Positions 35,890-44,853 are shown, numbered from the stretch's first letter. The stretch: 64,000 nt of DNA from Pseudomonas huaxiensis (GCF_003231275.1 NZ_QKVL01000001.1:558001-622000), one strand, 5' to 3'. Notes: a model not told the origin generated them from the letters alone. Made by a program: numbers and translations.

Positions 35890-36363
35890 TCACGCCTTGT
35901 TCAATTCTTCCGCTGCGGCCAGTACCGCAGCCACGTGGCCCGGCACTTTCACGCCGCGCCATGCCTTGCGCAGCACGCCGTTCCTGTCGATCAGGAAGGT
36001 GCTGCGGTCTACGCCCAGATATTCCTTGCCGTAGAGCTTCTTCAGCTTGATCACGTCGAACAGTTGGCAGATGGCCTCGTCCTTGTCGCTGATCAGCTCG
36101 AAGGGAAATGCCTGCTTGGCCTTGAAGTTCTCGTGGGACTTGATGCCATCACGGGAAACGCCGAAAACCTCGGTGTTGGCGGCCTGGAAGGCAGCGTACT
36201 GGTCGCGGAAGTCCTGGCCTTCGGTGGTGCAACCCGGCGTGCTGTCCTTCGGATAGAAATACAGCACCACCTGACGGCCCTTCAGCGCGGCAAGGCTGAC
36301 CTGCTGGCTGCTGGTGGCCAGTGCCTGGAAATCGGCGACGGGTTGGTCGAGTTCAACGGCCAT
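35890..36363 (-). CDS. bcp: Thioredoxin-dependent peroxiredoxin
   Basis: The 157-residue BCP-type peroxiredoxin has the peroxidatic cysteine in YFYPKDSTPGCTTEGQDF (about 46) and a second cysteine (AICQLFDVI). It reduces peroxides using thioredoxin. The ATG at 36363 has GGAAG ahead. It is followed, in the order of transcription, by the convergent perM-like gene. Confidence 0.92.
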   Translation of the reverse strand: MAVELDQPVADFQALATSSQQVSLAALKGRQVVLYFYPKDSTPGCTTEGQDFRDQYAAFQAANTEVFGVSRDGIKSHENFKAKQAFPFELISDKDEAICQLFDVIKLKKLYGKEYLGVDRSTFLIDRNGVLRKAWRGVKVPGHVAAVLAAAEELNKA

Positions 36364-36375
36364 GGGCAATCTTCC

Positions 36376-36936
36376 TTACATCGGGTTCTGTGGGCGCCAA
36401 GGTTCGATCAGCGCATCGAGGTTGAGTGCATCGGCGAAGTCCAGGAACTGGTCACGCAGCCAGCTGATCTGGGTGCCGGCCGGCAGGGTGACCGTGAAAG
36501 TCGCATTGAGCATGGTGCCGCCGGTCTGCGGTGCCTGATAGGTATCGCAGGTCAGGCTTTCCAGCTCGACATTGTGGTCGATGAAGAACTGGCACAGCTC
36601 ATTGACGATGTCGGGGCGGTAGGCGGCGCTCACATAGGCGACGTACGGCAGCGACAGCGGACGCACTTCCAGATCGGCGCTGCGCACCACGTTGACGATG
36701 AAGCCGTGCTTTTTCGCCAGGCTCGGCAGCGCGCCTTCGAAGCGCGCCAGGGCATCCCAGTTGCCGGTGATCTGCAGAATCAGCGCGCTGCATTCGCCGT
36801 GGCGGCTCAGACGGGAGGTCACCACCGAGCAGCGACTGTCGTTGCTGGCCCGGCAAAGGATGTTGGTCAGTTCCATCGGGCTTGGGCCCAAAGCACTGAC
36901 GACAAGGAATTGTTCGCGGACGGTGGGGGTGGACAT
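36376..36936 (-). CDS. gcvR: Glycine cleavage system regulator
   Basis: The 186-residue protein has two ACT domains (EQFLVVSALGPSPMELTNIL, and LPYVAYVSAAYRPDIVNELC). GcvR binds glycine and controls GcvA in E. coli; in Pseudomonas this gene adjoins bcp and dapA. It is 12 bases upstream of bcp, so the two are probably one operon. Confidence 0.85.
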   Translation of the reverse strand: MSTPTVREQFLVVSALGPSPMELTNILCRASNDSRCSVVTSRLSRHGECSALILQITGNWDALARFEGALPSLAKKHGFIVNVVRSADLEVRPLSLPYVAYVSAAYRPDIVNELCQFFIDHNVELESLTCDTYQAPQTGGTMLNATFTVTLPAGTQISWLRDQFLDFADALNLDALIEPWRPQNPM

Positions 36937-37194
36937 AGCATTCCTAAAGCGATGAGCGGTCGGTACTTGACGGGGTGAACAGGCTGTTCAGCGTGCTCCC
37001 GGGCCTCTGGATCGAGGCGGCGGACACTGTCGGGGCACGTTGTCGGCAGCCCGGCAGGCCGCTATGTACCGATCAAAGGACGAAGGGTAGCGAAAATGGC
37101 CGCCGAGGGGAATGCTCTGCCCGCCTGCGTCGCTTGTGCAAGCCCGATGGCGCCAGTACCATTACCGCTCTCTTTTTCCGGCAGGAGCAGCTTC

Positions 37195-38073
37195 ATGATT
37201 GCGGGCAGTATGGTGGCATTGGTCACACCCATGGATGCACAAGGGCGTCTGGACTGGGACAGCCTCAGCAAACTCGTGGACTTCCACCTGGAAAACGGTA
37301 CCCATGCCATCGTCGCAGTCGGCACCACCGGCGAGTCGGCGACCCTCGATGTCGAAGAACACATCCAGGTCATCGAATTCGTGGTCAAGCGCGTCAATGG
37401 TCGCATCCCGGTCATCGCCGGTACCGGTGCGAACTCCACCAGCGAAGCCGTGCACCTGACCCAGAACGCCAAGAATGCCGGCGCCGATGCCTGCCTGCTG
37501 GTGGTGCCGTACTACAACAAGCCGACCCAGGAAGGCCTGTACCAGCACTTCAAGCACATCGCCGAAGCCGTCGACATCCCGCAGATTCTCTACAACGTTC
37601 CCGGCCGCACCTCCTGCGACATGCAGGCCGAGACCGTGATCCGCCTGTCCACCGTGCCGAACATCATCGGCATCAAGGAAGCCACCGGCGACCTGAAGCG
37701 TGCCAAGGCCATCATCGACGGCGTGAGCGAAGACTTCCTCGTGCTGTCCGGCGATGATCCGACCGCTGTCGAGCTGATCCTGCTGGGCGGCAAGGGCAAC
37801 ATCTCGGTGACCGCCAACGTCGCCCCGCGTGAAATGGCCGACCTGTGCAACGCTGCACTCGAAGGCAAGGCTGACGAAGCCCGCGCCATCAACGAAAAAC
37901 TGATGCCACTGCACAAGCACCTGTTCATCGAAGCCAACCCGATTCCGGTGAAGTGGGCTTTGGTTGAAATGGGCCTGATGCACCAAGGCATCCGCCTGCC
38001 GCTGACCTGGCTGAGCGACTCCTGTCACGATACGGTACGCCAGGCCATGCGCCAGTGCGGCCTGCAGTTTTAA
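37195..38073 (+). CDS. dapA: 4-hydroxy-tetrahydrodipicolinate synthase
   Basis: The 292-residue TIM-barrel lyase starts [17 protein letters not shown]. It has the substrate-binding GTTGESATL, the catalytic Tyr in [10 protein letters not shown] and the Schiff-base Lys in [11 protein letters not shown] (about 161). It condenses pyruvate with aspartate semialdehyde in lysine and diaminopimelate synthesis. The operon continues with bamC after 17 bases. Confidence 0.95.
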   Translation: MIAGSMVALVTPMDAQGRLDWDSLSKLVDFHLENGTHAIVAVGTTGESATLDVEEHIQVIEFVVKRVNGRIPVIAGTGANSTSEAVHLTQNAKNAGADACLLVVPYYNKPTQEGLYQHFKHIAEAVDIPQILYNVPGRTSCDMQAETVIRLSTVPNIIGIKEATGDLKRAKAIIDGVSEDFLVLSGDDPTAVELILLGGKGNISVTANVAPREMADLCNAALEGKADEARAINEKLMPLHKHLFIEANPIPVKWALVEMGLMHQGIRLPLTWLSDSCHDTVRQAMRQCGLQF

Positions 38074-38090
38074 TTGAGGACGTACACCGC

Positions 38091-39203
38091 ATGAAGCGAT
38101 TGGCTGGTCTTTCCGCCCTTGCCCTGATCATTTCCAGCACCAGCGGTTGCGCTTGGCTCTGGGGCGAGGACGGGTATTTCCGTGACCGTGGCAGCGACTA
38201 CCTGGAGGCCACTCAAAAGCCGCCGATGCAGTTGCCGCCTGATGTGAGCAACGTCAAGCGTCTCGACCCTCTGCTGCCGATCCCGCGCAACGTCGCGGAC
38301 GACAACGTCAAGGGTGAATACGAAGTTCCGCGTCCGCTGCCGCTGGCGGCCAGCGCTGACGCTACCGATTTCAGCCTGCAGAAGAGCGGCGCCGCTCGTT
38401 GGGTCCTGGCCCAGCGCGCTCCGGCCGAAGTCTGGCCGGTTGCCCGGCAGTTCTTCGAGGACAACGGTTTCCGTATCGCCGAAGAACGTCCGCAGACGGG
38501 TGAGTTCAACACCACCTGGCAGCGTTTCGACGAGCTTTCCGCTTCCATGGCCGAGCGCCTGGGCGGTGCCGCCAGCAGCCGCGACAACGAGGTCCGCGCG
38601 CGGGTCCGTATCGAGCCAGGCGTGCAGCGCAACACCAGTGAAGTCTATGTGGTGACCGTCGAGCGTGCCGCCGGCAGCAGTGCCGAGCAGGAATTCCCGG
38701 CCCGTTCGACCAACACCGGCGTCGATGCCGTACTGGTCGACGAAATGCTTGCCAGCATGACCCGTAGCGCCGAGAAGGGCGGTTCGGTGTCCTTGCTCGC
38801 AGCCCGTGATTTCGATGCACCTAGCCGTGTCAGCCTGAGCGAAGACGGTAGCGGCAACCCGGTTCTGAACCTCGGCGCCGATCTCGATCGCGCCTGGTCC
38901 AGTGTCGGTCGTGCCCTGGAACACGGTGAATGGCGCGTTGAAGACATCAACCGCAGTCTGGGCTTGTACTACATCAACCTGGCCGAGAAAGCCGAGCCGA
39001 AAAGCGAGCCTGGTTTCTTCAGCCGCGTCTTCGGCAGTGCGCCGAGCAAGGAAGAGATCGAAGCCCGTGCCGAGCGCTATCAGGTTCGCCTGAGCAAGGT
39101 GGGCGACAGCGTCCAGGTTACCGTCGAGAAGAACATCAACACCGTGGCTCCGGCCGATGTGGCCCGTCGCGTACTGAGCGTCATTCAGGACAACCTGGGT
39201 TAA
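38091..39203 (+). CDS. bamC: Outer membrane assembly lipoprotein BamC
   Basis: The 370-residue protein has a lipoprotein signal with lipobox SSTSGC. An unstructured N-terminal stretch ([17 protein letters not shown]) follows, then two helix-grip domains. It is part of the BAM complex that inserts beta-barrel proteins. The dapA-bamC order is conserved in gamma-proteobacteria. Confidence 0.93.
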   Translation: MKRLAGLSALALIISSTSGCAWLWGEDGYFRDRGSDYLEATQKPPMQLPPDVSNVKRLDPLLPIPRNVADDNVKGEYEVPRPLPLAASADATDFSLQKSGAARWVLAQRAPAEVWPVARQFFEDNGFRIAEERPQTGEFNTTWQRFDELSASMAERLGGAASSRDNEVRARVRIEPGVQRNTSEVYVVTVERAAGSSAEQEFPARSTNTGVDAVLVDEMLASMTRSAEKGGSVSLLAARDFDAPSRVSLSEDGSGNPVLNLGADLDRAWSSVGRALEHGEWRVEDINRSLGLYYINLAEKAEPKSEPGFFSRVFGSAPSKEEIEARAERYQVRLSKVGDSVQVTVEKNINTVAPADVARRVLSVIQDNLG

Positions 39204-39962
39204 GTGCGCTTCGCGGTACTTGGAAGCGGCAGCCAGGGAAATGGCACGCTGATCAGTAGTGGCGACACGCACGTACTGGTCGATTGCGGATTTTCCCTGC
39301 GTGAAACCGAGCGGCGCCTGGCGCGGCTCGGTGTATCGCCAGACATATTGAGCGCCGTGCTGGTGACTCACGAACATGCCGACCATGTGCATGGGGTGGG
39401 GTTGCTGGCACGGCGCTACAATGTTCCGGTCTATCTCAGTCGTGGCACTTTGCGCGGGTTGCGCAAACCGCTGGAAGCGACAGGGTTTCTCGCGGCGAAC
39501 GATACGTTCGAGGTGGGCGCCCTCAGCATTCGTGCGGTGGGTGTGACGCATGATGCGCTGGAGCCTTTGCAGTACGTGTTCACGGATGGTCGACGGCGCC
39601 TCGGCGTGCTGACCGACCTGGGCTCGTACGACACGACTTTGCTGGACCATTACCGGGGCCTGGATGCCCTGCTGATCGAAGCCAACCATTGCCGTGACCT
39701 TCTGGCGCGGGGGCATTACCCGCAGTTTCTAAAACTGCGGGTTGGCGGCGATTACGGACATTTGAACAACCATCAGGCCGCGCGCCTGGTGGCGGAGTTG
39801 GGTTGGGAAAAACTGCAGCACTTGGTGCTGGCCCACCTCAGCAGCAAGAACAACCTGCCACAGCTGGCCCGGCAATGTTTCGTCGATACCCTTGGGTGCG
39901 ACCCGGACTGGCTGCAAGTGGCCAACCAGGATTGTGGGCTCGACTGGCGCGAAATCGTCTAG
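39204..39962 (+). CDS. MBL-fold metallohydrolase
   Basis: The 252-residue protein has the metal site THEHADHVHG (about 55-64) and GDYGHLNNHQAAR. It resembles the YycJ/PA1012 type, a probable phosphodiesterase or nuclease. The start is a GTG directly after the bamC stop codon. Confidence 0.88.
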   Translation: MRFAVLGSGSQGNGTLISSGDTHVLVDCGFSLRETERRLARLGVSPDILSAVLVTHEHADHVHGVGLLARRYNVPVYLSRGTLRGLRKPLEATGFLAANDTFEVGALSIRAVGVTHDALEPLQYVFTDGRRRLGVLTDLGSYDTTLLDHYRGLDALLIEANHCRDLLARGHYPQFLKLRVGGDYGHLNNHQAARLVAELGWEKLQHLVLAHLSSKNNLPQLARQCFVDTLGCDPDWLQVANQDCGLDWREIV

Positions 39963-39992
39963 CCCCTTCTCATTTAGCAAGCGGAGCCCATC

Positions 39993-40703
39993 ATGGAAAA
40001 ACGTGAAGAACTCTACCGCGGCAAAGCCAAGTCGGTTTACAAGACCGACGACGCTGACCGCTTGATCCTGCTGTTTCGCAACGACACCTCTGCCTTCGAT
40101 GGCAAGCGTATCGAACAGCTCGACCGCAAAGGCATGGTGAACAACAAGTTCAACGCCTTCATCATGCAGAAACTGGAAGAAGCCGGTATTCCGACCCAGT
40201 TCGACAAGCTGCTGGGCGACAATGAATGCCTGGTCAAGAAGCTGGACATGATTCCGGTCGAGTGCGTGGTGCGCAACTTCGCTGCTGGCAGCCTGGTCAA
40301 GCGCCTGGGTGTCGAGGAAGGCATCAAGCTGGAGCCTTCCACCTTCGAACTGTTCCTCAAGGACGACGCGAAGGGTGACCCGTTCATCAACGAATCCCAC
40401 GTCGTTGCTTTCGGCTGGGGTACCGCCGAACAACTGGTGAAGATGAAAGCCCTGTCGTTGAAGGTCAACGAAGTGCTGAGCAAGCTGTTCGATGACGCTG
40501 GCCTGCTGCTGGTGGACTTCAAGCTGGAGTTCGGCGTATTCCATGGCGAAATCGTCCTGGGTGACGAGTTCAGCCCGGATGGTTGCCGCCTGTGGGACAA
40601 GGAAACCCGCAAGAAGATGGACAAAGACCGCTTCCGTCAGGGCCTCGGTGATGTGATCGAAGCTTACGAAGAAGTCGCAAAACGCCTGGGCGTGCCGCTG
40701 TAA
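39993..40703 (+). CDS. purC: SAICAR synthase
   Basis: The 236-residue protein joins CAIR and aspartate in purine synthesis. It has the family start ([18 protein letters not shown]), [29 protein letters not shown] and DFKLEFG. A GCGGAG ribosome binding site lies ahead. It ends the dapA-purC block. Confidence 0.95.
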   Translation: MEKREELYRGKAKSVYKTDDADRLILLFRNDTSAFDGKRIEQLDRKGMVNNKFNAFIMQKLEEAGIPTQFDKLLGDNECLVKKLDMIPVECVVRNFAAGSLVKRLGVEEGIKLEPSTFELFLKDDAKGDPFINESHVVAFGWGTAEQLVKMKALSLKVNEVLSKLFDDAGLLLVDFKLEFGVFHGEIVLGDEFSPDGCRLWDKETRKKMDKDRFRQGLGDVIEAYEEVAKRLGVPL

Positions 40704-40796
40704 TTCGGCACGTTCGCGCAAGCATCTGAAAGCACGCGATTTTTTTCATCCAAGGGCTTCGCCTTTGGCAAAAGTGCTGGTATGATGCGCGCCATT

Positions 40797-40886
40797 GGAG
40801 AGATGCCGGAGTGGCCGAACGGGACGGATTCGAAATCCGTTGTACTGGCGACAGTACCTAGGGTTCAAATCCCTATCTCTCCGCCA
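40797..40886 (+). tRNA. tRNA-Ser(CGA)
   Basis: The 90-base gene has a 7-bp acceptor stem (GGAGAGA/TCTCTCC), encoded CCA, a long variable arm (GTACTGGCGACAGTAC) and the T-arm GGTTCAAATCC. The anticodon CGA is at 40831-40833. A TATGAT -10 box lies at 40781-40786 with a weak TTCGCC 17 bases ahead of it. Confidence 0.95.
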
Positions 40887-40901
40887 TACATGTTGTACGT
40901 G

Positions 40902-40940
40902 AAGCCCCTGAAAACGTTGAAGTTTTCAGGGGCTTCGTCG
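40902..40940 (+). terminator. Intrinsic terminator of tRNA-Ser
   Basis: AAGCCCCTGAAAAC pairs with GTTTTCAGGGGCTT over a 6-base loop, followed by CGTCGTTT, 16 bases after the tRNA. Confidence 0.85.
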
Positions 40941-41051
40941 TTTCTGGCTCTGATGATTGGGCAAATCTTGGGCAAAAACAGACCCGAGCAGACCTGTAAG
41001 GAAGTGCTGGATTTGGCATCGCTGAGCGGCCCATTTGGCACCGGCCAACGT

Positions 41052-41088
41052 AAAAGGCCCTGAGCTGCGCTCCACGCATCTCAGGGCC
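41052..41088 (-). terminator. Terminator of the capsid operon
   Basis: On the minus strand GGCCCTGAG pairs with CTCAGGGCC and is followed by TTTTA, about 60 bases after the gpT-like stop codon. Confidence 0.8.
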
Positions 41089-41149
41089 AATAGCGGCACC
41101 ATAACCTCGAAATGGCGCCACTCACTTTACTGCCAGCCTATCTACGTAA

Positions 41150-42028
41150 TTAATACGCCAGCCATGGGCTTACGAGAGGCACCGCGCTGCCTGTCCATGG
41201 ATTTTCGTTATTACCATCCTTTACCAACAAAGTCCGGGCTTTGCCTTCGAGCGCTGGTGGCACCACCAGTAATTTCGGGATGATACCCAATGGGCGACCC
41301 TGATCGCTTTTGAACTGAAGCATCGCTGCGCGAGCAGCCTCGTAATTCTCAGGGGTAAGCGGTGCCTTTGAGCAGTAAGCAAACTGCCAGAAGCCGAATC
41401 CTGCGTTGACCCGGGCGTCTACGCCATAGCGGCACTCATTGCGCATGAACACAGATTCGTCTTCGGGACGACTCATCGCGATCAAGTTGTATTTTCTGCG
41501 AACCTGGAAAATGAGTGGCTTAAGGGACCGGCTGACATCGAGCAAGTACCACGCAGGGCCATCACCATCTTGGAAGTTACTAACTGCTACCGGCGTCTCT
41601 CCAACTGGATGATCTGGTGCGAAGAAGGCCTTGCCGTCATAGCATTTCCGGGTAATGCCTTCTTTCAGCAGCCCGTAAATAAGCTCGTCAGGATGGACCG
41701 CCGCAGCGCGCCCCATTTCTTCGATAAGTGGTTTGTAAATACCAACTTGATCGTCTTCGATATCGTTACGGGAAACAACAATAGAGCTCTCGTAGCTTTT
41801 GTTCTCAATCGCATAGCCGTGGGCTGCGACATCCTTCAGCACCCGTTCACCGACCCACTCGCGGAACGCAGGAAACTGACCAAGCCAGCCATAAGTGTTA
41901 CTGCTCGACGATGAGGGAACCTCGGACGCGATTTGCTGCCAAGACGTGTCAGCCTTTGCCCCGGCAGTATTGAATGCAGACTTGAAGGCGGTGAAGATAG
42001 CGTGAAGAGCGTTGTCGTTGATGATCAT
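41150..42028 (-). CDS. Mu gpT-type major capsid protein
   Basis: The 292-residue protein follows Mu gpT along its length: NTYGWLGQFPAFREWVGER, then EDDQVGIYKPLIEEMGRAA and HPDELIYGLLKEG, CYDGKAFFAPDHPV, LIFQVRRKYNLIAMSR, and a C-terminal LVVPPALEGKARTLL. Mu gpT has about 305 residues, so this looks complete. It would form the icosahedral head, but no protease/scaffold, portal or tail gene is nearby. It lies eight bases behind a Mor-type activator gene and ends at its own terminator, so the locus looks like a regulated capsid unit or a deletion remnant. Confidence 0.9.
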   Translation of the reverse strand: MIINDNALHAIFTAFKSAFNTAGAKADTSWQQIASEVPSSSSSNTYGWLGQFPAFREWVGERVLKDVAAHGYAIENKSYESSIVVSRNDIEDDQVGIYKPLIEEMGRAAAVHPDELIYGLLKEGITRKCYDGKAFFAPDHPVGETPVAVSNFQDGDGPAWYLLDVSRSLKPLIFQVRRKYNLIAMSRPEDESVFMRNECRYGVDARVNAGFGFWQFAYCSKAPLTPENYEAARAAMLQFKSDQGRPLGIIPKLLVVPPALEGKARTLLVKDGNNENPWTGSAVPLVSPWLAY

Positions 42029-42036
42029 GGTTATTC

Positions 42037-42756
42037 CTATGATGTTGCTTTTGAAGTTTTTTTGATAATTTCACGGACTTGTGAGTAACAAAGCCCAAAG
42101 TCCTGGCTTAGCTGGCGGTATGTCGCCCCAGATTCCCGGCTCGCAAGTAGCATTGCATTGCGCTCTCTGCGTAGCTGGCGATTACCTGAATGGATGCTTC
42201 TGTATTTCTCTGAGTATCGGTTAAGCACCTCATAAACATGTTGCTGCGAGACCTCAAATTTAAGAGCTATGTCGCTGACTTTCTGTCCCCCAAAACCCCA
42301 AAGATCACAAATTTTCAAGTCTCGATTCCGGTGCTCTTCAGCAGAACCCATTGGGATGTAGTGAATATAACCTCCCATGGACTCTTGAATGGCGAGCGTG
42401 CATCTATTCGCGAACTGCTCAGGGCTCATAATTGAAAAATTGCTGGTATTTGCTTTTTCGAGAACTGCGCTATAAATAGAAAGCAATGCGCCACTAAAAG
42501 CGTTGGAGGTATTGTTTGAGGCTAACTCTCTGCTCTGCGTTGTTTTGAGATTAGCTCTAGCCTTGTTGCGGTCTTTATGTATGTAGTGGGTCTGTCCGCT
42601 AAGCGAGTCTTTGATGGCAATTGTAGCAACACGTGCAAGGTCATCAGGCTCTAGACTTTTTAATTCGTTATAGGAAATGCGCTCAAGAATGGAGCTGTAG
42701 ATGGCGGCTAATGCACCTTTGAAAGTACTTGATGAACTATTGGTATCTTTAGTCAC
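42037..42756 (-). CDS. Mor-type transcription activator with duplicated N-terminal domain
   Basis: The 239-residue protein has two copies of a Mor-like dimerisation unit: about 10-70 (FKGALAAIYSSILE ... LARVATIAIKDSLSGQTHYI) and about 85-145 (FSGALLSIYSAVLE ... FANRCTLAIQESMGGYIHYI). A C-terminal helix-turn-helix follows (VSDIALKFEVSQQHVYEVLN, and TYRQLSQDFGLCYSQVREI). Mor activates the middle promoter of Mu as a dimer; a fused double unit could work as a pseudo-dimer. It overlaps the upstream Mor gene by eight bases. Confidence 0.75.
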   Translation of the reverse strand: MTKDTNSSSSTFKGALAAIYSSILERISYNELKSLEPDDLARVATIAIKDSLSGQTHYIHKDRNKARANLKTTQSRELASNNTSNAFSGALLSIYSAVLEKANTSNFSIMSPEQFANRCTLAIQESMGGYIHYIPMGSAEEHRNRDLKICDLWGFGGQKVSDIALKFEVSQQHVYEVLNRYSEKYRSIHSGNRQLRRERNAMLLASRESGATYRQLSQDFGLCYSQVREIIKKTSKATS

Positions 42757-43129
42757 TTACGTGCCCATTTACGGTCGTTTGAAGGCGCAGAGAGTGACGC
42801 TGTTTTTTGATGATCGAATAGTAAGTCTGAGAGCAAATCTTATGTTTCTTTAGAGTCTCAGCAATAGGCACGCCCTCTATGTATGCCTTGAATATCTGCC
42901 TGTCGCGCTCCATTCTTTTTAGCGCGGTTGGACGTGGTAGGTATACCGCGGTGCCACCCAATACATTGCACAGCGCAATTACCGAAGCATTCGCAAGCCC
43001 CGCTGGGGACGCATCCCTTTCCATTTCTCTATCAATGGCATGCTCAATGATTTCGATCATGTCAGTCATGGATTGAGTTAGAGCAGCTTGGTTTTTTCTT
43101 AGGGCTGGTGGGGCGATGTTATCCTGCAT
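42749..43129 (-). CDS. Mor-type transcription activator
   Basis: The 126-residue protein has one Mor-like unit (LANASVIALCNVLGGTAVYLP) and a C-terminal DNA-binding part (IFKAYIEGVPIAETLKKHKI, then CSQTYYSIIKKQ). It matches Mu Mor in size (129 residues). With the duplicated paralogue and the capsid gene it forms one minus-strand operon. The codon use is AT-richer than in the flanking chromosome. Confidence 0.7.
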   Translation of the reverse strand: MQDNIAPPALRKNQAALTQSMTDMIEIIEHAIDREMERDASPAGLANASVIALCNVLGGTAVYLPRPTALKRMERDRQIFKAYIEGVPIAETLKKHKICSQTYYSIIKKQRHSLRLQTTVNGHVSD

Positions 43130-43461
43130 AATGTGTTCTATTCCGTGGATGGCTATCGCCGACCAGAAATATTTAACCAGTCGCTAGGGTTTAGGGTGTT
43201 TCTCCACCACGCAAGACACGGGGCCCATGGCACCGACGGTGTGACTAGCCAAATCAAGCGACAATACACCGTTAGAGGCGCGTTAGATTTACGCAGGGCA
43301 AACGAACGCAAACTACTAGCGCTAAGGTAGTGCCTATGGCGTAAAGCGCTTAGCGGGCGGGGGGGGCGTTCGGGAAACGTCGCTGCTGGGCTGATGCCAT
43401 AAAAGTGGCCGCTAATAAAAAAGGCGCCAGGAGGCGCCTTGTCAGAGCATGGCTCTCAGTA
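43130..43461. other. 332-bp intergenic region in the phage-like island
   Basis: It should hold the promoter of the Mor-Mor-capsid operon (minus strand, toward 43129) and the terminator at 43417-43440 of the upstream gene. It includes a run of G at about 43359-43367. No ORF with a ribosome binding site is seen. Confidence 0.5.
43417..43440 (-). terminator. Terminator after the winged-helix gene
   Basis: On the minus strand AAGGCGCC-TCCT-GGCGCCTT is followed by TTTTTT, about 20 bases past the stop codon. Confidence 0.85.
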
Positions 43462-44055
43462 TCAGTCCGCCGGGAAAACTACTTTACCCAAGTTAGCATC
43501 ATATACGATACCGCCACGCTTTATGGCTGGTGGTTTGGGACCGGTGTACTCAATGGGGATAAGCCGATAATAAGCCGACCGATCACCATTTCCTGTCGAA
43601 ATTAACTCGACGTACCCAGCTTTAGCGAGGTGCTTTAGATAAGTTCGGGCTGTCCACAACGAAACATCGAATTTGACTGACGAGCTTTCGGCTAAGCCTC
43701 TTGCTGTTACAGTGCCTAGGATTCTAAGTGTTCGCCACATGGCCTCATTTCTGAGTCCAGCGGTGCTGACATTTCCTTTTCTGGTGACGCACGGAGCATC
43801 CATGCCGGTATTTTTGACCAAGCAAAGTGTTTGCTCAAAAAAGTGATCTGCTCCGGCTATCCGCCTTAAGTAACCTGCGTTAACAAGTGACTGTATATAG
43901 CTGCGTACTGTCGTATCGTGAACGCCAGACTTTCTTGCGATTGAGTAGCCAGTGAACCCTTCGGGGAATTTACATATCGCATCCCAAATTCTTTGTCGGT
44001 TGGATTTTCCGGTGGCTCGCTCCACTTCAATCGACTTTCTGCCTCGCTTTGCCAT
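43462..44055 (-). CDS. Double winged-helix DNA-binding protein
   Basis: The 197-residue protein has two helix-turn-helix units: about 18-65 (RQRIWDAICKFPEGFTGYSI, then HDTTVRSYIQSLVNAGYLRR) and about 105-155 (MWRTLRILGTVTARGLAESS, then WTARTYLKHLAKAGYVELI). Such proteins occur in the early region of Mu-like phages of Pseudomonas; their role is unknown. The ATG at 44055 has GGGGGG before it; an upstream in-frame extension runs into a terminator and is rejected. Confidence 0.75.
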   Translation of the reverse strand: MAKRGRKSIEVERATGKSNRQRIWDAICKFPEGFTGYSIARKSGVHDTTVRSYIQSLVNAGYLRRIAGADHFFEQTLCLVKNTGMDAPCVTRKGNVSTAGLRNEAMWRTLRILGTVTARGLAESSSVKFDVSLWTARTYLKHLAKAGYVELISTGNGDRSAYYRLIPIEYTGPKPPAIKRGGIVYDANLGKVVFPAD

Positions 44056-44087
44056 ATTAACCCCCCGATATGTTTCAGCGCACAAAT

Positions 44088-44121
44088 AAAAAACTCCTGA
44101 CGGCGTTGCGCAGTCAGGAGT
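44088..44121 (-). terminator. Terminator after the DUF3077-like gene
   Basis: On the minus strand ACTCCTGAC pairs with GTCAGGAGT over an 11-base loop and is followed by TTTATTT. Confidence 0.85.
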
Positions 44122-44137
44122 TTGGTCTTTCATTCGA

Positions 44138-44401
44138 TTATTTGGGTCTGGTGGCGTTGAATGCCGCTTCGTATAGTGACTCCGCGTCACTGACCAGAAT
44201 TGCAATAGCACGCGCTATGTTCGAAATACCCTTCGCTTCACCTTCTACAATCTCACACGCCCCAATCGCATCAAGCAGTCCGCGAGCAGCATACTGGCGC
44301 TCGGCGGCAGCGTTATATAGAACATCTGGCGGGACACCAGTTTTAATGTAAAGCGCAGCACGAACTTCTGAGCGGCCATCCAATGCGATAAATTTATCCA
44401 T
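44138..44401 (-). CDS. Small protein, possibly DUF3077-like
   Basis: The 87-residue protein has VRAALYIKTGVPPDVLYNAA and a helical C-terminal half (ISNIARAIAILVSDAESLY). The pattern recalls DUF3077 proteins of pseudomonads (GxxxxDAL..AS followed by two helices), without certainty. It overlaps the 56-residue gene upstream by eight bases and ends at an intrinsic terminator. Confidence 0.6.
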   Translation of the reverse strand: MDKFIALDGRSEVRAALYIKTGVPPDVLYNAAAERQYAARGLLDAIGACEIVEGEAKGISNIARAIAILVSDAESLYEAAFNATRPK

Positions 44402-44564
44402 GACGCACCTCACTATTCGAGATTACTTCCAGAGCTCGTGCTTTCTCCATGGCCGTGTTGTAGCGACGAAGACGGACGGAAAGGGAGGAGTCAGCGTGCA
44501 GCGCGGCAATGGCTAGCTTGCGAAGTGCTAGGGCACGGATTTTGGGTGGAATGAGGGCGGTCAT
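44394..44564 (-). CDS. 56-residue protein downstream of the C4-like RNA
   Basis: The protein reads MTALIPPKIRALALRKLAIA onward and ends EVRHG. It is basic and helical, with no known family. AAGGAG lies seven bases before the ATG, and the gene overlaps the next by eight bases, which supports it. Its place directly after the C4-like RNA is that of the icd/ash gene in P1-like immunity regions, but no similarity to Icd is visible. Confidence 0.65.
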   Translation of the reverse strand: MTALIPPKIRALALRKLAIAALHADSSLSVRLRRYNTAMEKARALEVISNSEVRHG

Positions 44565-44593
44565 GGTCAAGGCTCCTTATGTTTGATTACGGA

Positions 44594-44697
44594 GCTGCCA
44601 CAAACGTCGCCAAACGAATGGTGGCAGCTGTGCGCAGGTTGGCGAACCGGTACATAAGGAAACCGGCAGACCCGAAGGTCTCCCACGCACAGCCGCC
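44594..44697 (-). ncRNA. C4-like antisense RNA leader
   Basis: On the minus strand an outer stem, GGCGGCTGTGCG with CGCACAGCTGCCACC, closes two inner hairpins (AGACC-TTCG-GGTCT and CCGGT...ACCGG). Directly downstream GTGGCAGC (44594-44601) can pair with the GCTGCCAC of the outer stem (44621-44628), so two folds exclude each other. The layout resembles the C4 antisense RNA of phages P1 and P7, placed upstream of the gene it silences. Confidence 0.5.
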
Positions 44698-44718
44698 ATA
44701 ATGCCGAACAGTGGGCGC

Positions 44719-44751
44719 AAAAAAAGCGCCTGCTGTCGGTACTGGGGCGCT
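44719..44751 (-). terminator. Intrinsic terminator upstream of the C4-like RNA
   Basis: On the minus strand AGCGCC pairs with GGCGCT over a 15-base loop and is followed by seven T residues. It would end transcripts of the DUF3486 gene, or act as an attenuator in the C4 leader. Confidence 0.75.
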
Positions 44752-44853
44752 GATGCGCCTTATGTGAGTCGGGTCGCCAAACCCGGTCGCTGAATTTGCA
44801 GCGACGCCGGAAATCTAACGTTTAACAGCGGACTAACGCAAGCCTTTTTGTGA

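Noticed and set aside
40946..41040. Integrase remnant directly after tRNA-Ser
   Set aside because: Short frames with WAN- or GQ-like codons are too brief to assign, and no second copy of the tRNA-Ser 3' end was found downstream.
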